Shown piece after piece: positions 39,394-47,686 of a stretch of DNA of 51,739 nt; the stretch's first letter is position 1; each line of letters begins with the position of its first letter. This DNA comes from Pseudomonas sp. RGM2987 (lineage in GTDB: Bacteria > Pseudomonadota > Gammaproteobacteria > Pseudomonadales > Pseudomonadaceae). A program made the position numbers and the translations under genes. The stretch spans positions 1-51,739 of the forward strand of contig NZ_JALJDX010000188.1 in the NCBI RefSeq assembly GCF_022952855.1, read 5' to 3'. The notes under the pieces were generated by a model that made no database searches, was not told the DNA's origin, and was given only the letters and a program-made list of their open reading frames with translations.

Positions 39394-40125
39394 TTAGTCG
39401 AACACCGGTGGGCGTTGTTTGGTCAGGGTGGACCACCAGAAGACCCAGCCGATGACGCGGATGTTCTGTGCTTCGATCTGTTCGACGCTGAAGACTTCGT
39501 CCGGGTAGGCGGTGTTGTTGTGGCTGCGTAGGCGCAGGCGGTTGCCGGGGATGCGGTGCAGGTATTTGATGCGCAGCATGCCGTCGTGTTCGAGGGCGTA
39601 GATCTGGCCGTCGATGACTTGGGTCAGGCCGCGGTCGATGGCGAGGGTGGAGCCGTCTTCGATGCGGTCGGCCATGCTGTCGCCGACCATGGTGGTGCAG
39701 ATGGCGTCGCTGGGGTTTATTTCCAGAGAGTCGAGGTGGCTGCGGGGCAGGCGGATGGATTGGTCGGGGATTTCGATGACGTGGGTCTTGGTTTCGCCGG
39801 GGGCGATGGGGGCTTCCTTGTAGTAGGGCAGTTCGATGTCCGTGGTTTCCGGCACGGTGTAGACGCCCTGGACTTCGGCGGCGTCGTAGGTGGTGCCGGG
39901 GCCGAGGCCCAGTGGGGTTTGGGGGCCTTCGCCGGTGGCGAGCCATTGCGGGCTGACGGTCAGCAGGCTGGCGATGGTGTGGATGCGCCCCGGCGGGATG
40001 CCACGGTTGAACCAGTTGTTCACGTGTTGGGATTTCACTCCGTACAACTTCGCGAAGTCGGCGGAACGGATATGGGCTTCTTTAAGAAGGGCTCTGAAGC
40101 GGTCGCCACTGGAGATCTTTTTCAT
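39394..40125 (-). CDS. XRE-S24 family transcriptional repressor, LexA/CI-like
   Basis: The 243-residue protein has an N-terminal helix-turn-helix (FAKLYGVKSQHVNNWFNRGI, residues 24-43) and a C-terminal S24 peptidase fold with the Ser-Lys dyad S150 (MVGDSM) and K187 (LRIKYLHR). It looks like the PrtR/CI type that guards prophage or pyocin genes. However, no Ala-Gly or Cys-Gly pair, the usual self-cleavage site, occurs between the two domains, so RecA-driven cleavage is uncertain. No phage or pyocin genes are nearby. The ATG at 40125 has no Shine-Dalgarno and sits inside a TAAAC/GTTTA inverted repeat. Confidence 0.88.
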   Translation of the reverse strand: MKKISSGDRFRALLKEAHIRSADFAKLYGVKSQHVNNWFNRGIPPGRIHTIASLLTVSPQWLATGEGPQTPLGLGPGTTYDAAEVQGVYTVPETTDIELPYYKEAPIAPGETKTHVIEIPDQSIRLPRSHLDSLEINPSDAICTTMVGDSMADRIEDGSTLAIDRGLTQVIDGQIYALEHDGMLRIKYLHRIPGNRLRLRSHNNTAYPDEVFSVEQIEAQNIRVIGWVFWWSTLTKQRPPVFD

Positions 40126-40239
40126 AAACGGGAAGTTTAGAGACGAGTGTGTTTTCGGCAATAAACATGTCGTTCATATTTATAAGACGATTTTTCCGTT
40201 TGCAGGAATTGAAATGAGCGAGGTAAACGCTGGTAAACG
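40125..40239. promoter_or_regulatory. Cluster of TAAAC half-sites, candidate repressor operators
   Basis: TAAAC-GGGAA-GTTTA (40125-40139), GTTTT (40151) facing TAAAC (40162-40166), and GGTAAACG twice, at 40222-40229 and 40232-40239, exactly 10 bp apart. They lie between the repressor start and a plus-strand mini-frame with AGGA before its ATG (40214, ten codons). Confidence 0.45.
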
Positions 40240-40280
40240 GTATTAATACGAGCAAGTATTAAGCTTCATTAAGACATAAA

Positions 40281-40306
40281 AAAACCCCGGGGCAAACCGG
40301 GGTTTT
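40281..40306. terminator. Terminator of ppa
   Basis: AAAACCCCGG, loop, CCGGGGTTTT, with A and T runs on both sides. It lies 15 bp beyond the ppa stop and works in either direction. Confidence 0.92.
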
Positions 40307-40320
40307 CTTTAAGTTCGGTT

Positions 40321-40848
40321 TCAGCCTTTGTAAGCGGCAACCGACTTGGTGATGGCTTCGCGGGCGGCGTCTGCGCCGGCCCAGCCTTCGATCTTGACCC
40401 ACTTGCCTTTTTCGAGATCTTTGTAGTTCGCGAAGAAGTGCTCGATCTGCTGGATCAGCAGCGGCGGCAGGTCGGTGTATTCCTTCACATCAACATACAG
40501 TTGCGACAGTTTGTCGTGTGGTACTGCGATGACTTTGGCATCGCCGCCGCCGTCGTCGGTCATGTTCAGGATGCCGACTGGACGGGCGCGGATGACCGAG
40601 CCTGGGGCAACCGGGTAAGGGGTCACGACCAGCACGTCGAGGGGGTCACCGTCGTCGGCCAGGGTGTTGGGGATGTAACCGTAGTTGGCCGGGTAGAACA
40701 TGGGGGTGGCCATGAAACGGTCAACGAACAGGCAATCGCTGTCTTTGTCGATTTCGTATTTGATCGGGGCGTGGTTGGCCGGGATTTCGATCGCGACGTA
40801 GATGTCGTTCGGCAGGTCTTTGCCAGCCGGAATCTTGCTGTAGCTCAT
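40321..40848 (-). CDS. ppa: Inorganic pyrophosphatase
   Basis: Hydrolyses pyrophosphate to two phosphates, pulling biosynthetic reactions forward; cytosolic and magnesium-dependent. The 175-residue product has the family length and the full active-site stretch: KYEIDKDSD near residue 30, [20 protein letters not shown] (residues 50-70), then DVLV and [13 protein letters not shown]. It is probably transcribed alone: a strong terminator follows, and a MITE lies upstream between it and mtfA. No strong Shine-Dalgarno is visible before the ATG. Neighbours match the P. aeruginosa ppa region as I recall it. Confidence 0.98.
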   Translation of the reverse strand: MSYSKIPAGKDLPNDIYVAIEIPANHAPIKYEIDKDSDCLFVDRFMATPMFYPANYGYIPNTLADDGDPLDVLVVTPYPVAPGSVIRARPVGILNMTDDGGGDAKVIAVPHDKLSQLYVDVKEYTDLPPLLIQQIEHFFANYKDLEKGKWVKIEGWAGADAAREAITKSVAAYKG

Positions 40849-40951
40849 TGGGCGGTGCCCCCGTTAGTTGACCAAATGACAGGTCGGATTGACCAAAAAG
40901 TGGCGGCGATTATAGGCATATTTGCCCGTCGATGCCACGGTGCCAAAGTCT

Positions 40952-41097
40952 TAGGCTTTGTACGTAAAGTGCCTGCGCAACGATCATGCAGCGTTGAAAA
41001 CTGGCTCGGAATGCTCATTGACAACCAGTCAACTCCGCTTCCTCGCCTGTTTTCGCCTTGCCTGATCGCTGCTCGGCGACTTTACGTACAAAGCCTA
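40952..41097. mobile_element. 146-bp fold-back MITE
   Basis: Perfect 19-bp ends TAGGCTTTGTACGTAAAGT (40952-40970) and their inverse (41079-41097). TA can be read as a duplicated target, leaving 17-bp terminal repeats. The inner halves are also imperfectly inverted (GAAAACTGGCTCGGAA against TTCCTCGCCTGTTTTC). No transposase frame, so it is non-autonomous. Confidence 0.75.
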
Positions 41098-41916
41098 GAG
41101 ACCTTGGGACGACGCCTGATAGACCGGATCTTCGGCTTGAAGTTGCCGCAGCCGGGCCAACGGATCCTGACGGTAGAAGGCTTGAAGCTGCGAGTAGACC
41201 TTCGGATAGGCCTGGTGCAGCAGGTCCGGGGCGCTGAAGAAGTATTCGCTGGTGACGGCGAAGAACTCGGCGGGGTTTTCCGCGGCGTAGGGGTCGATGA
41301 GGGTTTCGGCGTCCGGGTCGTGGTCCAGTTGGCGGTTGAGGTCGTCGTAGGCCTGTTGCATGGCGTCGGCCCAGTCCTGGACGCGCATGTCGGCGTGCAG
41401 CGGCGGCAGACCGTTGGCGTCGCCGTTGAGCATGTCGAGTTTGTGCGCCAGTTCGTGGATCACCAGGTTGTAGCCTTCCCAGCCGCCGCTGGCCATTACG
41501 CCGTCCCAGGCCAGGATGATCGGGCCCTGGGGCCAGGCTTCGCCGCTGTGTTCGCCGTCCCATTCGTGCTCGATGCCACTGGCGTCGCGGTGGCGCTGGG
41601 GGCTGAGGAAGTCATCGGGGTAGAGGACGATTTCGTGGAAGCCCTGGTACCAGTTCAGTTCGCCCAGGTGCATCAGCGGCAGTTGGGCCTGGGCGGCGAG
41701 CAGCAGGCGGTGTTCCTGGTGCAGTTCGACGCCGGGCAGGGCCGTCAGGTGCTTATCGTGCAGGAACAGCACGCAGGCTTCGCGCAGCCATTGGTCTTCG
41801 GCGGGGCTGATGCCGTCGAGGAAGCTCAGTCGGTGGCGCACCCGTTGCCAGGTGTCTTCGGCAACGGGGTGTTTGGCGAGGGTGCGTCGGCGGCGCCAGT
41901 TGCTCAGGGACCACAT
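41095..41916 (-). CDS. mtfA: MtfA, M90 family zinc metallopeptidase
   Basis: The 273-residue product has the zinc site VIHELAHKLDMLNG (HELAH near residue 153) and the later ENPAEFFAVTSEYFF, whose Glu completes the ligands. E. coli MtfA is a cytosolic peptidase that binds the glucose repressor Mlc; whether a Mlc partner exists here is unknown. The stop codon TAG (41097-41095) lies inside the terminal repeat of the MITE, so the insertion fixed the C-terminal end. The length is close to the E. coli protein (about 265), so little was lost. It lies 7 bp downstream of dedA and is co-transcribed with it. Confidence 0.95.
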   Translation of the reverse strand: MWSLSNWRRRRTLAKHPVAEDTWQRVRHRLSFLDGISPAEDQWLREACVLFLHDKHLTALPGVELHQEHRLLLAAQAQLPLMHLGELNWYQGFHEIVLYPDDFLSPQRHRDASGIEHEWDGEHSGEAWPQGPIILAWDGVMASGGWEGYNLVIHELAHKLDMLNGDANGLPPLHADMRVQDWADAMQQAYDDLNRQLDHDPDAETLIDPYAAENPAEFFAVTSEYFFSAPDLLHQAYPKVYSQLQAFYRQDPLARLRQLQAEDPVYQASSQGL

Positions 41917-41923
41917 GGGGCGA

Positions 41924-42571
41924 TCAGGCCTTCGAGGCGCGCTGGCTCATTTTGCTGCGCACCAGACTGATGATCATCGGCAGCAGCGATAGCAGGATGA
42001 TGCCCACCACCAGCAACGACAGGTTTTGCTTGATGAACGGCACGTTGCCGAAGAAGTAGCCGAGGGTGACCAGGCCGCCGACCCAGAGGACGGTGCCAAG
42101 GACGCTGAAGCCGAGGAACCGCAGGTAGTTCATCTTGCCGACGCCGGCGACGAAGGGGGCGAAGGTGCGGATGATCGGCAGGAAGCGCGCCAGGGTTACG
42201 GTCTTGCCGCCGTGCTTGTCGTAGAAGTCGTGGGTTTGCTGCAGGTAGTCGCGGCGGAAGATTTTCGAGTTCGGGTTGCTGAACAGTTTTTCGCCGGCGG
42301 TGCGGCCGATGAGGTAGTTGGTGCTGTCGCCGAGGATCGCCGCGAGCATCAGCAGGCCGGCCAGCAGGACCGGGTCCATGGCGCCACCGGCGGCGACGGC
42401 ACCAGCGATGAACAGCAGCGAGTCGCCGGGCAGGAAGGGCATCACCACCAGGCCGGTTTCACAGAAGATCACCAGGAACAGGATGGCGTAGACCCAGGTG
42501 CCATAGTTGGTCACCAGCATGTCGAGGTACACGTCGAGATGCAGGATGAGGTCGAGGGGGTTGAAATCCAT
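41924..42571 (-). CDS. DedA family membrane protein
   Basis: Polytopic inner-membrane protein of 215 residues. The DedA core is clear: FCETGLVVMPFLPGDSLLFIAG (Glu and the PGDS re-entrant loop, about residues 35-60) and ARFLPIIRTFAPFVAGVGKM (arginine pair, about residues 130-150). The family carries polyprenyl phosphate or phosphatidyl lipids across the membrane with the proton motive force. The ATG at 42571 has AAGG 8 nt upstream; a GTG at 42580 is the alternative. Followed by mtfA after 7 bp. Confidence 0.93.
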   Translation of the reverse strand: MDFNPLDLILHLDVYLDMLVTNYGTWVYAILFLVIFCETGLVVMPFLPGDSLLFIAGAVAAGGAMDPVLLAGLLMLAAILGDSTNYLIGRTAGEKLFSNPNSKIFRRDYLQQTHDFYDKHGGKTVTLARFLPIIRTFAPFVAGVGKMNYLRFLGFSVLGTVLWVGGLVTLGYFFGNVPFIKQNLSLLVVGIILLSLLPMIISLVRSKMSQRASKA

Positions 42572-42745
42572 GTAATGCACCTTGGTGGTGGCCCGACTCG
42601 GCAGGCGGGTGGTTCGGGCTTTGGCGTTGGGCTACGGGGTTTGTAGCTTTTTCTTACAAGCCGGGAAGATCGGGATTATACGGGGTGGATTGTGATGGGC
42701 GTGTTGAGTTTGTAGCTGGGGATTTCCAGGCGATGAAAGACCCTT

Positions 42746-42881
42746 GTGGCGAGGGAGCTTGCTCCCGCTGGAGTGCGGAGCACTCCCATTTGGGTGTGTC
42801 TGATGTACCGCGTGGTCAGGGGTTGGGGCTGCTGCGCCCGAGGCGTCGGACCGTCCCAGCGGGAGCAAGCTCCCTCGCCAC
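42746..42881. repeat. REPIN, GTGGCGAGGGAGC family
   Basis: Inverted heads at 42746-42771 and 42856-42881, in the 482-bp gap upstream of dedA. The loop contains CCGAGGCGTCGGACCGTCC-type sequence also found in the REPIN at 49542. Confidence 0.9.
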
Positions 42882-42884
42882 GGG

Positions 42885-43007
42885 GTGGTGTGTCAGTGGG
42901 TTTGTTGGAGGCTGTGCTGCCCAAGGTGGGGTGTGAGTGGGCTTTTTTGGGGCTGTACTGCCCAGGGTGGCGTGTCAGTGGGTTTGTTTGGGGGGCTGCT
43001 TTGCAGC
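42885..43007. repeat. Three tandem 41-bp units
   Basis: Units start GTGG(T/G/C)GTGTNAGTGGG at 42885, 42926 and 42967, exactly 41 bp apart, each with a T-rich middle and GGCTGTNCTGCCCA. The third runs into the next REP. Confidence 0.8.
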
Positions 43008-43034
43008 CCCGGCGGGGATGAATCCCCTCGCCAC
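42990..43034. repeat. Single REP, GTGGCGAGGGGATT family
   Basis: GGGGCTGCTTTGCAGCCCC hairpin followed by an inverted GTGGCGAGGGGATTC head, ending about 20 bp from the GNAT stop. Confidence 0.8.
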
Positions 43035-43053
43035 AAGGAGTTGGGAGTGTTTT

Positions 43054-43515
43054 TCAGAACTCGTCGCTGATCGGCAGTACGTAGTTCTTGAACTCGGTGT
43101 CTTCCTTGAAACCAATCGACTCGTAGGTTTTCTGCGCCACTTTGTTGTGGCTGCTGGTGGAGACGCGCATGCGCACGGCGTGGGTTTCCTTGGCCATTTT
43201 CTTTGCGGTGCGGATCAGGTGGTCGGCCACCAGTTGGCGGCGGGCGTCTTCGGCGACGTAGATGTCGTTGAGGATCCACACGCGCTTGAGCGACAGCGAC
43301 GAGAAGCTTGGGTAGAGCTGGCAGAAGCCCAGCAGTTTGCTGTCGTCGTCATCGGGCAGGGCCAGGTAGATCACCGATTCTTTGCGGCGCAGGCGCTTTT
43401 CCAAAAAGGCCCGGGACGAATCCGGGTATGGCAGCGAGCCATAGAATTCCCGGTATTTGACGAACAAGGGGGTCAGCAGGTCCAGGTGTTCCAGTGTCGC
43501 GTGGATAATCCGCAT
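43054..43515 (-). CDS. GNAT family N-acetyltransferase
   Basis: A 153-residue acetyl-CoA-dependent transferase. The LNDIYVAEDARRQLVADHLI segment (residues about 80-100) is the acetyl-CoA pyrophosphate-binding motif A, slightly off consensus (RRQLVAD for Q/RxxGxG/A), and THAVRMRVSTSSHNKVAQKT with YESIGFKED forms motif B. The substrate is not predictable. It follows eutC on the same strand after 107 bp; P. aeruginosa has, as I recall, an acetyltransferase at the same place, so the association with ethanolamine genes is old even if a functional link is unproven. Confidence 0.9.
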   Translation of the reverse strand: MRIIHATLEHLDLLTPLFVKYREFYGSLPYPDSSRAFLEKRLRRKESVIYLALPDDDDSKLLGFCQLYPSFSSLSLKRVWILNDIYVAEDARRQLVADHLIRTAKKMAKETHAVRMRVSTSSHNKVAQKTYESIGFKEDTEFKNYVLPISDEF

Positions 43516-43622
43516 GGCAGGTCTCGTTTACAAAGTTCGACACAGAGTCTGACAACAACGGCGCTCTGCCGTGCTTTTGATGCTGCCTGAAAGCGGATCA
43601 AAAACGCAATCGGACATACGGA

Positions 43623-44462
43623 TCAGCCTGGGGGCGGCATCAGTAGGAAATTACCTTTCATATCGGCAGGGTTTTCCGACTCTAGAGTGTGGACCTGGGC
43701 TTCGTCCTTCAGATTGACCCCCGAAAGCTGTCGGCGACAGGCCTCGCGCATCAGGTACACCAAGCGATGGGCCGCCATGCCGTAGCTCAAGCCTTCGAGC
43801 CGGACGTTGGAGATGCAATTGCGATAGGCGTCGGTCAGGCCGACCTTGGGGTTGTAGGTGAAATACAGGCCCAGGCTGTCGGGCGAGCTGAGGCCGGGGC
43901 GTTCGCCGATCAGGATCACTGACATTTTTGCGCCGAGCCGCTGCGCTACTTCATCGGCCACCGCGACCCGGCCTTGTTCCACCAGGATCACCGGGGAAAC
44001 CGACCAGCCATCCGCGGCGATCTGTTCTTCCAGGCGCGCCAGGAACGGCAGGGTGTGACGATGCACCGCCAGTGCCGAAAGGCCGTCGGCCACCACAATC
44101 GCCAAATCCATGCCGCCGGGATGGGCTGCTGCGTAATCGTCCAGCACTTTCACCGAAGCCTCATCCAGACGCCGCCCGAGGTCCGGGCGTTGCAGGTAGC
44201 TGTGGCGGTCGCTGGCGGCGCTGTGGAGCAGCAGGCTTTCGCGGCCACGTTCGCTCAGCTGCGCCCGAAGGCCTTGGTGATCGAACGCCAGGTGCACCGC
44301 ATCGCGGGCCTGGGCGTGGGCGTACTGGAAGTCCAGTTGCGCCTGGGTCGGCAGGCTGGTGCCGGTGCGGCCCAGGGCGATGCGCGCCGGGGTCAGGCGG
44401 CGCAGTTCCAGCCAGGGGTTTTGCGAGTCGACAGGTTGTTTATCCATTGGCAGGTTACTCAT
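43623..44462 (-). CDS. eutC: Ethanolamine ammonia-lyase small subunit
   Basis: Small subunit of the adenosylcobalamin enzyme that splits ethanolamine into acetaldehyde and ammonia. The 279-residue product has the family's [16 protein letters not shown] segment (near residue 120), [20 protein letters not shown] near residue 185 and [18 protein letters not shown] near residue 235. It follows eutB by 12 bp. ATG 44462 or 44447 are both possible. No microcompartment genes are present, as in other pseudomonads, so the pathway is the simple cytosolic version. Confidence 0.97.
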   Translation of the reverse strand: MSNLPMDKQPVDSQNPWLELRRLTPARIALGRTGTSLPTQAQLDFQYAHAQARDAVHLAFDHQGLRAQLSERGRESLLLHSAASDRHSYLQRPDLGRRLDEASVKVLDDYAAAHPGGMDLAIVVADGLSALAVHRHTLPFLARLEEQIAADGWSVSPVILVEQGRVAVADEVAQRLGAKMSVILIGERPGLSSPDSLGLYFTYNPKVGLTDAYRNCISNVRLEGLSYGMAAHRLVYLMREACRRQLSGVNLKDEAQVHTLESENPADMKGNFLLMPPPG

Positions 44463-44474
44463 CCCAAGTGCGGC

Positions 44475-45869
44475 TTATCCCAAGTGAGCTAAGGCATGAC
44501 GAAACGCCGGCGGCAGGTTGTCGCCGAATCGCACCCGGCCATCGGCCTGGGTGAAGATGCCCATGCTTGCCAGCCACTGCTCGAACTCCGGCGCCGGTTT
44601 CAGGCCCAGGGTTTGGCGCGCATAGAGCGCGTCGTGGAACGAGGTGGTCTGGTAGTTGAGCATGATGTCGTCGGAGCCGGGAATGCCCATGATGAAGTTG
44701 ATCCCGGCCACGCCCAGCAGGGTCAGCAGGGTGTCCATGTCGTCCTGGTCGGCTTCGGCGTGGTTGGTGTAGCAGATGTCGCAGCCCATCGGCACGCCCA
44801 GAAGCTTGCCGCAGAAGTGGTCTTCGAGGCCGGCGCGGATGATCTGTTTGCCGTTGTACAGGTATTCCGGGCCGATGAATCCTACAACCGTGTTCACCAA
44901 AAACGGGTTGAAATGTCGCGCCACGGCGTAGGCCCGGGTTTCGCAGGTCTGTTGATCGACGCCGTGATGGGCGTTGGCTGACAGCGCGCTGCCCTGGCCG
45001 GTCTCGAAATACATCAGGTTGTTGCCCAGGGTGCCGCGATTCAGGCTCAGCCCGGCGTCGTAGCCTTCTTTCAATATGTTCAGGTTGATGCCGAAACTGG
45101 CGTTGGCCGCTTCGGTGCCGGCGATGGACTGGAACACCAGGTCCAGCGGCACGCCACGGTTCGCCGCTTCGATGGAGGTGGTGACGTGGGTCAGCACGCA
45201 GCCCTGGGTCGGGATGTCGTAGCGCTGGATGATGGCGTCGAGCATTTCCAGCATGGCGCAGATCGAGGCTGTGCTGTCGGTGGCCGGGTTGATGCCGATC
45301 ATGGCGTCGCCGTTGCCGTAGAGCAGGCCGTCGAGAATGCTTGCGGCGATTCCGGCCGGTTCGTCGGTGGGGTGGTTGGGTTGCAGGCGCGTGGACAGCC
45401 GCCCGCGCAGGCCGAGGGTGCCGCGGAATTTGGTGACGACGCGGATTTTCTGCGCCACCAGCACCAGGTCCTGCACACGCATGATCTTCGACACCGCAGC
45501 GACCATTTCCGGCGTCAAGCCCGGCGCGAGGGCGCGCAGGCTCTGTTCATCGGCGGCGTCGCTGAGCAGCCAATCGCGAAAGCCGCCGACAGTGAGGTGG
45601 CTGACGGTGGCGAAGGCTTGTTTGTCGTGAGTGTCGACGATCAGCCGGGTGACTTCGTCGGTCTCGTAGGCAATCACCATTTCTTGCAGGAAATGGCTGA
45701 GGGGCAGGTCGGCCAGCGCCATTTGCGCGGCCACGCGCTCGCCGTCGTTGAGGGCAGCGACCCCAGCGAGAAAATCCCCGGAGCGCGCCGGGCTGGCCTT
45801 GGCCATCAGGTCTTTGAGGCAGTCGAAGCGATAGGTCTGGGCGCCGACGGAATGGACGAATGCGGCCAT
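44475..45869 (-). CDS. eutB: Ethanolamine ammonia-lyase large subunit
   Basis: Catalytic TIM-barrel subunit of ethanolamine ammonia-lyase, 464 residues (normal family length). Visible landmarks are GDGNAMIGINPATDS-like DAMIGINPATDS near residue 190, FETGQGSALSANAHHGVDQQ near residue 290, and CDICYTNHAEADQDDMDTLL near residue 365. AGGAGG is 10 nt before the ATG. A REPIN lies between it and eat upstream. No cobalamin riboswitch and no convincing sigma-54 site was found directly before it, so it may be read from the eat promoter. Confidence 0.98.
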   Translation of the reverse strand: MAAFVHSVGAQTYRFDCLKDLMAKASPARSGDFLAGVAALNDGERVAAQMALADLPLSHFLQEMVIAYETDEVTRLIVDTHDKQAFATVSHLTVGGFRDWLLSDAADEQSLRALAPGLTPEMVAAVSKIMRVQDLVLVAQKIRVVTKFRGTLGLRGRLSTRLQPNHPTDEPAGIAASILDGLLYGNGDAMIGINPATDSTASICAMLEMLDAIIQRYDIPTQGCVLTHVTTSIEAANRGVPLDLVFQSIAGTEAANASFGINLNILKEGYDAGLSLNRGTLGNNLMYFETGQGSALSANAHHGVDQQTCETRAYAVARHFNPFLVNTVVGFIGPEYLYNGKQIIRAGLEDHFCGKLLGVPMGCDICYTNHAEADQDDMDTLLTLLGVAGINFIMGIPGSDDIMLNYQTTSFHDALYARQTLGLKPAPEFEQWLASMGIFTQADGRVRFGDNLPPAFRHALAHLG

Positions 45870-45934
45870 GGGGCGGTGTCCTCCTGGTTCTTATAATGAA
45901 TACAAATACAACACTGGAGCCTGCACTAAACCCT

Positions 45935-46022
45935 GTGGGAGCGGGCTTGCTCGCGAATGCGGTGTGTCATTCAACAGATGCATCGACTGACCCACTGCAT
46001 TCGCGAGCAAGCCCGCTCCCAC
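45935..46022. repeat. REPIN, GTGGGAGCGGGC family
   Basis: Inverted heads at 45935-45957 and 46000-46022 between eat and eutB. The loop matches the sequence after the REP at the right edge of the window (GCGGTGTGTCA, then CATCTGTTGAATGACCCA in inverse). Confidence 0.92.
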
Positions 46023-46073
46023 AGGGGGACTGGGTTTTCAAATAGAGAACTCAGCTCCCCCACGGGTTCTGCT

Positions 46074-47444
46074 TCAAACCCCAGTAAGCATAGCGTCCGC
46101 CGGGGCGCTGGAGCGTTGTTTGGCGGTCAGTTGGAAGTACAGGTAGCCGACGATCATGAACGCGAGGAACACCAGCCCGATCAGGGTGTTGAACCAGGCC
46201 ATGGCGATCAGGCACACCACCGCCAGGAACAGCGCGATGCCCGGCACGATGGGGTAGCCCGGGGCGCGGAAGGTGCGTTCCAGGTTCGGTTCGACCTTAC
46301 GCAGGCGGAACAGGCTGAGCATGCTGATGATGTACATCACGATGGCGCCGAACACCGACATGGTGATCATCGCCGCCGTCAGGCTCATGCCTTGCAGGTT
46401 GACCAGGCCGTCGCTGTAGATCGCCGCGATGCCGATCACGCCGCCAGCCAGGATCGCCCGGTGCGGGGTCTGGAAACGTGACAGTTTCGCCAGGCCGCGG
46501 GGCAGATAACCGGCCCGGGCCAGGGCGAAGAACTGCCGCGAGTAGCCGAGGATGATCCCGTGGAAACTCGCCACCAGGCCGAACAGGCCGATCCACACCA
46601 GCATGTGCATCCAGGTCGAATTGTTGCCGACCACCGCTTTCATCGCCTGGGGCAGCGGGTCGTTGATGTTCGACAGTTGTCGCCAGTCGCCCACGCCGCC
46701 GGCCATGATCATCACGCCGATGGCCAGGAACACCAGGGTCAGGATCCCGCTGACATACGCCCGGGGAATCGTGCGTTTCGGGTCCTTGGCTTCTTCGGCG
46801 GCCATGGCTGCGCCCTCGATGGCGAGGAAGAACCAGATCGCGAAGGGAATTGCCGCGAAAATGCCCGGAATTGAGGCGAGGCTGAACTCATTTGCACCAG
46901 ACCAGCCGTTGAGCACGAAGTTGCTGAAACTGAAGCCCGGCGCGACCACGCCCATGAACACCAGCAACTCGGCGACCGCCAGCACCGTGACCACCAGCTC
47001 GAACGCCGCGGCGATGCTGACGCCGAGGATGTTCAGGGTCATGAACACGAAGTAGGCGCCAACCGCCGCCACTTTCGGGTCCAGGTCCGGGAACTGCACG
47101 TTGAGGTAGGCGCCGATGGCCATGGCGATGGCCGGGGGCGCGAAGACGAACTCGATCAAGGTGGCGATCCCGGCGATCAACCCGCCTTTCTCACCAAACG
47201 CCCGTCGGCTGTAGGCGAACGGCCCGCCGGCGTGGGGAATCGCGGTGGTCAGCTCGGTGAAGCTGAAGATGAAACAGGTGTACATCAACGCCACCATGAG
47301 CGCGGTGACGAGAAAGCCCAGCGTCCCTGCCGTGCCCCAGCCGTAACTCCAGCCGAAGTACTCGCCGGAAATCACCAAGCCGACGGCAATGCCCCATAAA
47401 TGCAGGGTGCCGAGTGTGGGTTTGAGTTGGTTGGTAGTTGTCAT
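46074..47444 (-). CDS. eat: Ethanolamine permease
   Basis: A 456-residue APC-superfamily transporter with twelve predicted helices. The first carries GIAVGLVISGEYFGWSYGWG (residues 17-36), the ethanolamine-permease form of the substrate-binding break, and ISMLSLFRLRKVEPN lies near residue 395. It imports ethanolamine for EutBC. The ATG at 47444 has GAGAGGA 5 nt upstream; the frame continues upstream without a better start. A sigma-54 promoter lies 62 bp before the start. Confidence 0.93.
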   Translation of the reverse strand: MTTTNQLKPTLGTLHLWGIAVGLVISGEYFGWSYGWGTAGTLGFLVTALMVALMYTCFIFSFTELTTAIPHAGGPFAYSRRAFGEKGGLIAGIATLIEFVFAPPAIAMAIGAYLNVQFPDLDPKVAAVGAYFVFMTLNILGVSIAAAFELVVTVLAVAELLVFMGVVAPGFSFSNFVLNGWSGANEFSLASIPGIFAAIPFAIWFFLAIEGAAMAAEEAKDPKRTIPRAYVSGILTLVFLAIGVMIMAGGVGDWRQLSNINDPLPQAMKAVVGNNSTWMHMLVWIGLFGLVASFHGIILGYSRQFFALARAGYLPRGLAKLSRFQTPHRAILAGGVIGIAAIYSDGLVNLQGMSLTAAMITMSVFGAIVMYIISMLSLFRLRKVEPNLERTFRAPGYPIVPGIALFLAVVCLIAMAWFNTLIGLVFLAFMIVGYLYFQLTAKQRSSAPADAMLTGV

Positions 47445-47505
47445 AAGTCCTCTCTTGGTTTTTGATCTTTGGTGGACTTTCGGTGGTTGGGGTGTGGAGC
47501 GGGCA

Positions 47506-47521
47506 CGCAAGGGTTATGCCA
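47506..47521 (-). promoter_or_regulatory. Sigma-54 promoter of eat
   Basis: Minus strand TGGCATAACCCTTGCG: GG and GC exactly ten bases apart, with the TGGCA and TTGC halves of the -24/-12 consensus. It would start transcription about 50 nt before the eat ATG. The divergent activator encoded at 49735 is a sigma-54 enhancer-binding protein. Confidence 0.75.
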
Positions 47522-47562
47522 GGGCTGTGGGGCATTGGTTTTGTGTGTCATGGAGGTCGCAA

Positions 47563-47635
47563 TCGCGAGCAAGCCCGCTCCCACAGGGGACTGTGAGCCG
47601 ACGCAAATCCCCTGTGGGAGCGGGCTTGCTCGCGA
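47563..47635. repeat. REPIN, GTGGGAGCGGGC family
   Basis: Inverted heads at 47563-47584 and 47614-47635, between exaC and eat, ending 52 bp from the exaC stop. Confidence 0.92.
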
Positions 47636-47686
47636 AGACTATTTAAGAAGCGACGCAGGACCTACCTGCATCGCTCCAGAGGGGGC

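Noticed and set aside
39113..39397. 94-codon plus-strand frame between the HNH operon and the repressor
   Set aside because: No Shine-Dalgarno, runs into a REP sequence, and the product resembles no family I know.
45908..45940. GG-N10-GC sigma-54-like site upstream of eutB
   Set aside because: Only the GG and GC positions match (GGTTTAGTGCAGGC); TGGCA and TTGC halves are missing and it overlaps a REP.
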